A stretch of 9,851 nt of DNA from Collinsella sp. TF05-9AC (GTDB lineage Bacteria > Actinomycetota > Coriobacteriia > Coriobacteriales > Coriobacteriaceae), in assembly GCF_003438495.1 (NCBI RefSeq), contig NZ_QSSH01000050.1, positions 1 to 9,851 on the forward strand, in the 5' to 3' direction. Below the pieces are notes generated by a model, which saw only the letters and a program-made list of their open reading frames with translations, was not told where the DNA came from and searched no databases. A program made the translations under genes and the position numbers. The stretch's first letter is position 1, and every line of letters starts with the position of its first letter. This document shows, piece by piece, positions 1 through 5,364 of the stretch.

Positions 1-23
1 CCGTGGGTTATACCCTAAGAGCA

Positions 24-46
24 AACCACCCTTTTTAAGGGTGGTT
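24..46. terminator. Perfect 10-bp stem hairpin, possible bidirectional terminator
   Basis: AACCACCCTT and AAGGGTGGTT form a perfect ten-base stem around a three-base TTT loop. The T-rich side is weak on both strands: TCTGATTT follows on the plus strand and TGCTCTT on the minus strand. A smaller hairpin (GGGT-TAT-ACCC, 5-15) precedes it. It probably ends a gene lying to the left of the window, or the minus-strand transcript coming out of the repeat array. The stem is certain; terminator activity is inferred. Confidence 0.6.
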
Positions 47-69
47 CTGATTTGGAGCGCCTCCGCATG

Positions 70-415
70 CGGAAGCTGCGTCCCGGAATCCAGCCTCGGA
101 ACGGGATTAACTTTCCCAACGGGGCCGCATGCGGAAACTGCGTCCCGGAATCGTGCCTCAGAATGGGATGTGTTTTCCGCTGGCCGGCCGTTTGGAAAGC
201 GCATCCCAGTTTGAGTGTTTATTCCGGGATGCGGTTTCCGCTGAAGGACTCAACCGGAAAGCCTGTCCAGCTCTGAGACGGGATTCCGGGACACGCTTTC
301 CGCCAGGCCCGCCATCCGGAAAGCGCATCCCGTTTTGAGTGTCCAGGCTGGGACGCGCTTTCCGTTGGCGTGGCCGTTGGGAAAACGCGGCCCAGATAGG
401 GGGGATGCGATTCGG
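70..415. repeat. Array 1 of six imperfect palindromes, 62-base period
   Basis: Units of about 48 bases begin at 70, 132, 193, 255, 317 and 379, separated by 13-14 bases of less conserved sequence. Each has arms resembling CGGAAAGCGCATCCCG and CGGGACGCGCTTTCCG around a loop of about 16 bases, so each can fold into a hairpin or cruciform. The loop is asymmetric and gives a direction: units 1-2 read GGAATC..CCTCAGAA, whereas units 3-5 carry the complementary pattern TTGAG..ATTCCGGGA or a derivative and are flipped. The sixth unit is degenerate, with a shortened loop. The open frames through this stretch on both strands are by-products of the repeats. The layout resembles REP/BIME-type extragenic palindromes. 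Confidence 0.85.
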
Positions 416-436
416 CGATGCGTGGCCTAGCAGCTC

Positions 437-1435
437 CTACAGGTCCACCTCGCTGAGCCATGTCGGCAGCGCGGTCTGCCGGATGCCTGCCGTCTGCAGC
501 TTTTTGGCGAGCATTCCTGTCGAGCGGACCTCGTTCATGGTAAAGCGCAGCAGAGGGTGACCGTAGAGCGATAGGTGCGCCTCGCGCTGTCGTTCGGCAA
601 CGAGCACCTCGGCGGTGGTGCGTCCGGCCAGCATGGTCTGGTCGGTATATTTGATGAGCCCGTCGAGCTCGCCCAGTGTGAGTTCCCGCGCCTGGCGCTC
701 CCAGGCAAAGTCCGTTCGTATGGGCTTGGCCGAATCGAAGGGGTCCGTCAGCTCGTATTGAAGCCAGTCGGGCGCAAAGCCCGTCTCGATCATGACGGCT
801 CGGGCGACCGATTCCCCGCCGCTCTCGGCGCGGACGTCGGCATATCGAAGCGTTGTGAGGGCGGTGCGAATCGCGCGACCATTGCGTGCAGTCGCTCGTT
901 GCTCCACGGCCTCCATCAGCTGTTCCGGCGCAAGGCCGAGCTTTGAGATCGTCGAATCGGCAATGGGCATGCCGTCGGCAAAACCAGTTTGCAGCAGGCA
1001 ATCTGTGGCCGTTTGGATGGGCGGCGTTACCGATATGCCGGCTCTGCGTATTGCTCCGGCCGGCTCAATCTGGTGTCGCTGAATATGTGCGCCCGGACGA
1101 GCCGACGGCTTTGTCGAGCTGCAAACATGCACGACGTTCAGGTGTCGCCACGAGACCTCGAGCCCCAGCAGGCAAGCTGCCGAAAACGAGCAGAACGTCC
1201 AATCGGGATGGATGATCGCAAGGGCGCGGATAATCTCGCAATGGCGTTGCGCTCGGTTGAGTTCATCCCAGCGCGTTTTTCGCGCAAACAACCCCGGAAT
1301 GGGCGAGACAACCGTGCCGCCGGTGCGCCGAAGGAGCGCTTTTCGGATCGCCGCGCTCGGGGGAATCAGACAGCGCCCCTCTTGCTCGGCTTGAGTGAGC
1401 AGTTGGTCGATGAGCTGGTCATTGCAATGGGTCAT
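437..1435 (-). CDS. AbiEi-like protein with C-terminal PD-(D/E)XK (DUF559/Vsr-like) domain
   Basis: A 332-residue protein. The N-terminal half (about 1-105) matches the AbiEi-like pattern common in actinobacteria: a short helical start, a segment LLRRTGGTVVSPIPGLFAR (35-52), then a conserved block with HPDWTFCSFSAACLLGLEV (76-94). The C-terminal third looks like a DUF559/Vsr-type nuclease fold, with candidate catalytic residues D242 (TDFAW), E256 (GELDG) and K262 (IKYTD), followed by AEVLVAERQRE and a terminal LLRFTMNEV strand. The start is fixed by an AAAAGGAGG ribosome binding site at 1445-1453, nine bases before the ATG. AbiEi is the antitoxin of AbiE systems, but no AbiEii nucleotidyltransferase toxin is adjacent, so this is probably a stand-alone DNA-binding or nuclease-like protein. 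It is monocistronic and bracketed by two palindrome arrays. Fold assignment is from motif recall; activity is unproven. Confidence 0.75.
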   Translation of the reverse strand: MTHCNDQLIDQLLTQAEQEGRCLIPPSAAIRKALLRRTGGTVVSPIPGLFARKTRWDELNRAQRHCEIIRALAIIHPDWTFCSFSAACLLGLEVSWRHLNVVHVCSSTKPSARPGAHIQRHQIEPAGAIRRAGISVTPPIQTATDCLLQTGFADGMPIADSTISKLGLAPEQLMEAVEQRATARNGRAIRTALTTLRYADVRAESGGESVARAVMIETGFAPDWLQYELTDPFDSAKPIRTDFAWERQARELTLGELDGLIKYTDQTMLAGRTTAEVLVAERQREAHLSLYGHPLLRFTMNEVRSTGMLAKKLQTAGIRQTALPTWLSEVDL

Positions 1436-1490
1436 GAGCTACCGCCTCCTTTTGGGTAGCAAAAACGTATCAGCTGGAACTTGCCGCTCA

Positions 1491-1512
1491 GCTGACCAAA
1501 AGCTGACCAAAA
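1491..1512. promoter_or_regulatory. Two tandem 11-base repeats upstream of the nuclease-like gene
   Basis: GCTGACCAAAA occurs twice with no gap, 56 to 77 bases before the start codon of the minus-strand AbiEi-like gene. AbiEi antitoxins repress their own promoters by binding repeats, so this could be an operator, but no convincing -35/-10 pair was found next to it. The repeat is seen directly; the role is inferred. Confidence 0.35.
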
Positions 1513-1731
1513 TCTAACCATGCAGGTAGATGACCTGCTTTTGGCGACATATTTCTTGTTTGAATCGGTGGGTGGTAATCGGCGACCGTGAACGGTAGCT
1601 AGATATGAAGTCTTGGTAAGTTTCGGGACGTGTACTTTTTGAAAAAGAGCATTCTATCTGCTGTTTTGTGTTTCTGGATCGCATATTTGAAGGCATGTGA
1701 TAAGGGCGGCGGACTGTCGCCTTGTACCTGA
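1513..1731. other. Intergenic stretch without a recognised gene
   Basis: This AT-richer stretch holds a small hairpin at 1522-1538 (GCAGGT-AGATG-ACCTGC) followed by TTTT, a possible weak plus-strand terminator. It also holds a 13-base palindrome, CTTTTTGAAAAAG, near 1635-1648. The one short minus-strand open frame here (1514-1696) has no family resemblance and no good ribosome binding site. No gene is called. Confidence 0.5.
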
Positions 1732-1963
1732 GGAAACCGTGACCCGGAATTGCCGCTCGGAACGGGACAAGCTTTCCGGAACAGCCCTCAACCGGAAACT
1801 GCGTCCCGGATTCGACGCTCAGAATGGGATTCGCTTTCCGGTAGAAGTTTCAGCGGAAACCGCATCCCAGAATTCAGGCTCAGAACGGGACACGCTTTCC
1901 GGATGGCATGCTTGGCGGAAACTACGGCCCAGTTTTTGGCTCCAGAACGGGATACATTTTCCG
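1732..1963. repeat. Array 2 of four imperfect palindromes, same family as array 1
   Basis: Units start at about 1731, 1793, 1854 and 1916 and end at 1778, 1840, 1901 and 1963, the same 61-62 base period as at 70-415. The arms are again of the type CGGAAACTGCGTCCCG and CGGGACACGCTTTCCG, and all four loops point the same way as units 1-2 of the first array. Spacers are 13-14 bases; the one after unit 1 here (GAACAGCCCTCAAC) resembles a spacer of the first array (CTGAAGGACTCAAC). Open frames through the array are spurious. Confidence 0.85.
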
Positions 1964-2017
1964 GAACGGTCCACGTGCGGGGGTGTACCGCCCCTTTTGC
2001 GTGCGCCGCTTGTCGAA

Positions 2018-2073
2018 TTGCGTTATAGCTAGCTATATTATAGGAAGGTATAATATAGCTAGCTATAACGCAA
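2018..2073. promoter_or_regulatory. Perfect 25-base inverted repeat with twin TATAGCTAGCTATA palindromes
   Basis: Arms at 2018-2042 and 2049-2073 are exact reverse complements around the loop GGAAGG (2043-2048). Each arm holds the 14-base palindrome TATAGCTAGCTATA (2024-2037 and 2054-2067), with centres 30 bases apart, about three helical turns, as expected for two regulator dimers on one DNA face. Promoter-like words fall inside it: TATATT (2034-2039) lies 18 bases after TTGTCG (2010-2015), and TATAAT starts the right arm (2049-2054). The repeat ends directly at the ribosome binding site of the ATPase gene, so it could act as an operator or as an mRNA hairpin. No target-site duplication is visible around it. 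Confidence 0.7.
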
Positions 2074-2088
2074 AGGAAGGATGGCCCT

Positions 2089-3480
2089 ATGTTTATCGGA
2101 AGAACAGTGAAAATGTCCGAGCTCAATCGACTGTATGGCACGGGCTCCTTTGAAATGCCTGTGATTTACGGCCGCCGTCGCGTGGGTAAAACGCGTCTTA
2201 TCACAGAGTTTATCCAAGGCAAGAAGGCTATTTACTTTCAAGCTCGTCGTACCAATGCAGTGGCAAACCTGCACGGCTTTAGCCAGGCGTTACTTGCGGG
2301 TTCGGTTGGTGCTGCAGGTGTGTCGTTTCGTAGTTTTGACGAGGCGTTCGATGCGTTGGCCACCATGGCTCGCACGGAACGTTTGATTGTCGTGATTGAC
2401 GAGTATCCCTATCTCGCCCAATCGAATCCCGAGATCAGCTCGTTGCTGCAAGACAAGATCGATCACTTGTACAAAGAGACCAAGCTCATGCTTATCCTGT
2501 GCGGGTCGTCGCTTTCGTTCATGGAAGAGCAGGTGCTGGGCTACGAGAGTCCGCTATACGGTAGGCGTACGGCCCAGTTTAAGATCATGCCGCTGGATTT
2601 TACGACGACCCTCGGCTTGTGGCAGAGCATGGGTCGCGAAGACGCTGCGGTTTGCTATGGCATGACGGGCGGCATTCCTGCATATATCGAGAAAGTCGAT
2701 CCTACCGTATCGCTCGAGGACAACATCAAACGTCTTTTTCTTACTCCTACGGGCTATCTCTTTGAGGAGCCGAGTAACCTGCTATTGCAAGAGTGCCGCA
2801 ATCCCGAGCAATATGATGCGATCGTGCAAGCAATTGCCCAGGGGCGCTCGAAGATCTCAGAGATTGCGAGCTCTATGGGAATCCCTGCGAGCAACGTAAA
2901 GAGCTATGTGGATAAGCTGGCGTCGCTTGGGATTGTCGAGCGCGAGCTGCCCCTAAACGAGACGAGCAATAAGCGAGCCGTGTATCTGCTGAGCGACCAG
3001 ATGTTTAGGTTCTGGTACAAGTTTGTGCCGCAGAACATTGGGCTGATTCAAAACGATATGGCCGAGATGGCGTATAGGCGCATTGAGCCGCACGTATCGG
3101 ATTACATGGGTACGGTCTTTGAGCTTATATGCAGACAATACGTGTACGAACTCGCACGCGCGGGCGAACTTGGTGTGGTGCCGGCAACAGTTGGCCGTTG
3201 GTGGGGAACGGACAATCGGATGCGTACGCAGGAAGAGATCGATTTGATTGTCGACGACGGAGAGGGCGCGGCGCTCTTTGCGGAGTGCAAATGGCGTAAC
3301 GAACCGGCAGGCGAGGATGTTCTGGAAAAGCTCGTGTACCGAAGCGAGCTCTTTAGGCGTCAGCATAAAAGCTACGTGATCTTCTCGAAGCGTGGCTTTA
3401 CGCAAGGATGTCAGGAAGCTGCGGCGAGCAGGGGAGATACCAAGCTGATTTCGTTTGCCGAGATGTGCGAGCGGAGATAA
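2089..3480 (+). CDS. ATP-binding protein, ATPase_2 domain plus C-terminal DUF234
   Basis: A 463-residue ATPase of the archaeal-type ATPase_2/DUF234 family. The N-terminal domain carries Walker A GRRRVGKT (28-35), Walker B LIVVIDE (99-105), a CGSS sensor-like strand (138-141) and the family's GGIPAY motif (194-199). A winged-helix segment (about 244-300) follows. The C-terminal part resembles the PD-(D/E)XK fold seen in DUF234: E345, D385 in EEIDLIV, and E399-C-K401 in AECKW are candidate active-site residues. ATG 2089 is chosen because AAGGAAGG (2073-2080) lies eight bases before it; an ATG at 2081 is out of frame and too close. The length is normal and the frame intact. The gene is alone, with a large inverted repeat at its promoter. 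The biological role of this family is poorly known; defence or selfish-element functions are possible. Confidence 0.85.
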   Translation: MFIGRTVKMSELNRLYGTGSFEMPVIYGRRRVGKTRLITEFIQGKKAIYFQARRTNAVANLHGFSQALLAGSVGAAGVSFRSFDEAFDALATMARTERLIVVIDEYPYLAQSNPEISSLLQDKIDHLYKETKLMLILCGSSLSFMEEQVLGYESPLYGRRTAQFKIMPLDFTTTLGLWQSMGREDAAVCYGMTGGIPAYIEKVDPTVSLEDNIKRLFLTPTGYLFEEPSNLLLQECRNPEQYDAIVQAIAQGRSKISEIASSMGIPASNVKSYVDKLASLGIVERELPLNETSNKRAVYLLSDQMFRFWYKFVPQNIGLIQNDMAEMAYRRIEPHVSDYMGTVFELICRQYVYELARAGELGVVPATVGRWWGTDNRMRTQEEIDLIVDDGEGAALFAECKWRNEPAGEDVLEKLVYRSELFRRQHKSYVIFSKRGFTQGCQEAAASRGDTKLISFAEMCERR

Positions 3481-3532
3481 CCAAGCGCGCTCTGATGTGA
3501 TTGCTCGGAATGGGTCGCGCTAAGGATGCCAA

Positions 3533-3607
3533 GCGTAAAACCTACAATGAAAATGGCGTAAAAACTACATTGAGAACGGCGTAAAAACAGCATTGAGAAT
3601 GGCGTAA
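3533..3607 (+). repeat. Three tandem 23-base units
   Basis: Units at 3533-3555, 3556-3578 and 3579-3601, plus a partial fourth, share the frame GCGTAAAA..CTACAATGA/TTGAGAATG and differ at two to four positions each. They sit between the end of the DUF234 ATPase gene and the remnant of a DUF4143 ATPase gene, where the 5' part of that gene or its upstream region would be. From memory, similar sequence occurs near DUF4143 ATPase genes in related bacteria; this is not verified. Confidence 0.75.
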
Positions 3608-3621
3608 TTTCGTATATCGCA

Positions 3622-4007
3622 TGATCGCCCGAGCTTGCACACGGCCTTTTGCGAGCTCTTGCCATGAACGAGAGCCAGGCTGTCACGTACAAGACGCTCA
3701 TAAAGGACGCCTCGTACGGTGAGACGGGCCCCGACGAGAGGACCATCGCTGCGCACCTGGATCTCTTCAACAGGCTCAAGCTGACCGAGGACCTGTGCGG
3801 ATGGGAGCCATCGAGGTCAAGCTGAGTGATGCGAAAGCAGACGATGGAGCGAGAAATCTCAAGGCGCTGGAGAGGAAAGTGCTCTCCAATCCTGCCGCCC
3901 AGAATGCCGCGCCGGCGTTTTTGGCGGTCGTGGTTGGAAAGGGGAGCATTGCCTACACACGCGACGACGGCGTGGCGGTGATCCCCATGGCGGCACTTGG
4001 GGCGTAG
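3622..4007 (+). pseudogene. Relic of a DUF4143-type ATPase gene (C-terminal pieces only)
   Basis: Two pieces in different frames reconstruct the back half of an AAA_14/DUF4143 protein. The first (3628-3804) reads PELAHGLLRALAMNESQ..., continuing to RTIAAHLDLFNRLKLTEDL, the helical and winged-helix region of DUF4143. The second (about 3804-4007) reads GAIEVKLSDAKADDGARNL and onward to VAVIPMAALGA, the restriction-nuclease-like C-terminal end of the same family. The ATPase domain is missing altogether, and roughly 80-100 residues are lost between the pieces. The junction falls on GGGAGCC, which can code for either the WEP or the GAI side, so deletion by short homology is likely. The GTG-started frame 3795-4007 is not an independent gene. 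Confidence 0.75.
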
Positions 4008-4049
4008 TGGTTTTGCGGGCGTGCCGTGCTTCCTTTACCGAAAATCCAT

Positions 4050-4078
4050 TTGGTAAACCAGATGCTCGCGGATAGAAT
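4050..4078 (+). promoter_or_regulatory. Promoter of the decayed-copy small RNA
   Basis: TTGGTA (4050-4055), a 17-base spacer and TAGAAT (4073-4078). The same arrangement with the same spacing recurs at 5142-5170 and, weaker, at 5600-5628, together with the conserved upstream word ACCGAAA. Conservation across copies that otherwise differ supports a real promoter. Transcription would begin near 4085. Confidence 0.65.
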
Positions 4079-4084
4079 AAAGTT

Positions 4085-4157
4085 GACGGCAGCCCAAGTT
4101 CTGGAGAGCTGGGAAACGCCGTTGCTTGGTCAAGAGGTCGGTGCCTTAATGGCAGCG
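4085..4157 (+). ncRNA. Small RNA, older copy of the putative antitoxin RNA
   Basis: The predicted RNA folds like the better copy at 5176-5264. ACGGC (4086-4090) pairs with GCCGT (4118-4122). Inside, CCCA-A-GTTC-TGGA-GAGC-TGGG forms a second stem with a bulged A; relative to the other copy a C-G pair is replaced by G-U, so pairing is kept. A distal stem, AGGTCG..GTGCC-TTAAT-GGCA..CGACTT, stands where the terminator would be, but the T run is reduced to TTGTTATGCTT. The promoter and first stem are therefore conserved while the opposing peptide gene has decayed. Confidence 0.5.
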
Positions 4158-4158
4158 A

Positions 4159-4254
4159 CTTGTTATGCTTCGAATGCTGCTTGAGTGCCTCGGAAAGTTC
4201 GATAAGCGCCGTGAAGAGCGAGACCAAAGCAACCAAGAGCTCTACGAGCTCTGA
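4159..4254 (-). pseudogene. Decayed copy of the small membrane peptide
   Basis: The minus strand encodes SELVELLVALVSLFTALIEL followed by SEALKQHSKHNK, clearly related to the intact 41-residue peptide at 5239-5364. It has no ATG and no ribosome binding site: just before the homology the sequence switches to a terminator hairpin (4257-4302), and a TGA stop lies a little upstream in the same frame. At the other end five bases are missing relative to the intact copy, which removes the normal stop and shifts the basic tail. It is a relic rather than a working gene. Confidence 0.65.
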
Positions 4255-4256
4255 TG

Positions 4257-4302
4257 GGCCCGGGATGACCTCTGATTCAAGTCACCGGGCCTCAATCTTT
4301 TT
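4257..4302 (+). terminator. Rho-independent terminator in block B, copy 1
   Basis: GGCCCGG (4257-4263) pairs with CCGGGCC (4285-4291), extended after two unpaired bases by TGAC/GTCA, and is followed by TCAATCTTTTT. It separates the small-RNA and relic region from the leader of the SIMPL-domain gene on the plus strand. Confidence 0.75.
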
Positions 4303-4400
4303 CATCCATTTGAATAGAGCGGGCGACTCTCTTGGGGCCATCTGCATGGCGCGTGCCTGGCGCGCGTGGCACAGCATCCCATTTTTGTGTCCGCACGGGT

Positions 4401-4424
4401 GGCTACGCTTACCGCAACGTAGCC
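4401..4424 (+). other. Leader hairpin before the SIMPL-domain gene
   Basis: GGCTACG and CGTAGCC form a perfect seven-base stem around a ten-base loop, ending seven bases before the GGAAAGGA ribosome binding site. The matching position before the exonuclease gene keeps only a weak version (GGCCAC..GTAGCC) but has another hairpin. It could affect translation; no function is established. Confidence 0.45.
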
Positions 4425-4446
4425 ATTCGTGGAAAGGACGGATGTC

Positions 4447-5088
4447 ATGGCAACGGATAAGACCGGTTATGTGAGCGTTGGCGCCGAGATAGAGGACGAG
4501 GTTATGCCCGACCGCGTGATCTTTAGCATTGGCTTTGGTGGTCGCCGCACCACCAAGGAATCGTGCCTGGAGGATTACAACACCGATCGCGCCCGCGTAG
4601 CCGCCGCGCTGGCGCCCTTTGGTTTGGATAGCGAATTAACATGCTGTCGGTACACTTGTTATGCGCAGATGACGCGCAAGAAGGCGACGATTGTGGGCTA
4701 CAACTACTATGCGTACGGTACGGTTGCCGCGCCTGTCGATTCGACTGACTTTGCTGCTGTGTGGACCGCACTCAATACCTGCGAGTCACATGCCGACATG
4801 AGCATTCGATTTGAGTTGGCGGATCAGCGCGCGGCGGAAGACGCCCTGATTGCCCGTGCGGTTGAACGTGCTCGCGGCAACGCGCAGGCACTTGCCGTTG
4901 CGGCGGGGTCTATGCTGGGCGGCGTCAAGCATATCTCGTATAACAGTCGGGCGGCGGGCTATGGTCGAACATACTGTGTTGCCGCGTGTGCTCCCGATGG
5001 GGCGTCCGGAGGCTCCGAGGAGACGGTGCTGGAGCCAGAGCCTATCGAGGTCGAGTGCTCCGTGGATATGGAATGGTGGCTGGAGTAG
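4447..5088 (+). CDS. SIMPL domain-containing protein (DUF541 family)
   Basis: A 213-residue protein of the SIMPL/DUF541 family (YggE/BP26 relatives). It opens with VSVGAEIEDEVMPDRVIFSI (about 9-28), the typical first strands, and carries the late family signature ARGNAQALAVAAGSMLGGVK (about 143-162) followed by an ISYNS strand. Unlike many family members it has no signal peptide or membrane segment, so it is predicted to be cytoplasmic. The acidic stretch EETVLEPEPIEVECSVDMEW is at the C-terminus. ATG 4447 is preferred over the in-frame GTG at 4429 because AAAGGA lies eight bases before it. The gene is alone, between block B and a small-RNA promoter on the same strand. Family members form ring-like oligomers and are linked to stress tolerance, but the function here is unknown. 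Confidence 0.85.
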   Translation: MATDKTGYVSVGAEIEDEVMPDRVIFSIGFGGRRTTKESCLEDYNTDRARVAAALAPFGLDSELTCCRYTCYAQMTRKKATIVGYNYYAYGTVAAPVDSTDFAAVWTALNTCESHADMSIRFELADQRAAEDALIARAVERARGNAQALAVAAGSMLGGVKHISYNSRAAGYGRTYCVAACAPDGASGGSEETVLEPEPIEVECSVDMEWWLE

Positions 5089-5141
5089 GAAGCAGGTGCT
5101 GAGCGGCTGAGGGACCGAGGCTTCGCTACCGAAAAAACCAT

Positions 5142-5170
5142 TTGTTAAACTCAATGTCCGTGGGTAGAAT
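5142..5170 (+). promoter_or_regulatory. Promoter of the putative antitoxin RNA
   Basis: TTGTTA (5142-5147), exactly 17 bases, then TAGAAT (5165-5170), one mismatch from the -10 consensus. The same module is found at 4050-4078, and ACCGAAA lies just upstream in both. Transcription would start near 5176. Confidence 0.7.
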
Positions 5171-5175
5171 AAGGT

Positions 5176-5264
5176 CGACGGCAGCCCAAGTTGTGGATAG
5201 CTGGGCAGCGCCGTTACTTCGATTAAGGGGTCAATGCCTTAACGGCGTCGACCCCTCTTCTTTT
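5176..5264 (+). ncRNA. Putative antisense antitoxin RNA, about 90 nt
   Basis: A short transcription unit with promoter, structure and terminator but no reading frame. Stem 1 pairs ACGGC (5178-5182) with GCCGT (5210-5214); an inner stem pairs GCCCA (5184-5188) with TGGGC (5202-5206), extended by GTTG/TAGC. The terminator hairpin follows. The RNA converges on the small membrane-peptide gene and is complementary to its last codons and its 3' untranslated region, the geometry of type I systems such as TxpA/RatA or Fst. The same structure is kept in the copy at 4085-4157 despite base changes. No expression evidence is available. Confidence 0.6.
5227..5264 (+). terminator. Terminator of the putative antitoxin RNA
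   Basis: GGGGTC-A-ATGCC, loop TTAAC, GGCGT-C-GACCCC (5227-5255) forms an eleven-pair stem with one internal mismatch, followed by TCTTCTTTT. The stem contains the stop codon of the opposing peptide gene (5239-5241), so the two genes share this DNA. Confidence 0.75.
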
Positions 5265-5364
5265 GCTTCGTACGCTGCTTAAGTGCCTCGGAAAGTCCGA
5301 TAAGCGCCGTGAGGAGCGAGACCAAAGCGGTCAGGAGCTTCACGAAATCAATCAGATCGGTCAT
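5239..5364 (-). CDS. 41-residue single-helix membrane peptide, putative type I toxin
   Basis: The peptide starts MTDLIDFVKLLTALVSLL and continues TALIGLSEALKQRTKQKKRGRRR. It has one hydrophobic helix (about 4-25) and a tail with nine basic residues in the last thirteen, the build of type I toxins that insert into the inner membrane. The ribosome binding site GGGAGGTGAT is close to perfect, and GGAGG lies eight bases before ATG 5364-5362; the in-frame ATG two codons upstream overlaps the ribosome binding site and is rejected. A convergent small RNA covers its 3' end. A decayed homologue lies at 4159-4254. It does not closely match a named toxin family that I can recall. Alternatives are a small membrane regulator or a non-toxic microprotein. 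Confidence 0.65.
   Translation of the reverse strand: MTDLIDFVKLLTALVSLLTALIGLSEALKQRTKQKKRGRRR

Larger units (their letters stand above)
4252..4430. repeat. Duplicated block B, copy 1
   Basis: The first 104 bases match 5635-5737 with about five differences (roughly 95% identity): a terminator, then CATCCATTTGAATAGAGCGG and a segment ending TCTGCATGGCG. After that the two copies can still be aligned but are much more diverged, up to the leader of the downstream gene. The sharp change in identity suggests gene conversion, recent copying or functional constraint on the first part. A 19-base piece, TCTGCATGGCGCGTGCCTG, also occurs at 6594-6612. Confidence 0.75.

Noticed and set aside
52..338. 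Short plus-strand open frames through the first palindrome array
   Set aside because: Their translations (RKLRPGI.., NGMCFP..) simply read the repeats, recur in several frames and have no ribosome binding site.
70..415. CRISPR array
   Set aside because: The regular period is suggestive, but units are long imperfect palindromes with variable arms, spacers are only 13-14 bases, some units are inverted, and no cas gene is present.
219..1001. 260-residue minus-strand open frame
   Set aside because: It runs from inside the AbiEi-like gene in another frame into the repeat array; its composition is arginine- and alanine-rich shadow sequence, and the motif-bearing frame is the 437-1435 gene.
1514..1696. 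60-residue minus-strand open frame
   Set aside because: No ribosome binding site, no recognisable motif, and it overlaps a hairpin; judged non-coding.
2018..2073. Insertion sequence ends or a MITE
   Set aside because: No flanking target-site duplication, only a six-base centre and no transposase; a regulatory role fits at least as well.
1697..2141. Open frames on both strands across array 2
   Set aside because: They are made of repeat units and continue into the inverted repeat; no start signals or family resemblance.
3411..3779. Minus-strand open frames over the 23-base repeat and the DUF4143 relic
   Set aside because: They are antisense to recognisable plus-strand remnants and include the tandem repeat read in a chance frame.
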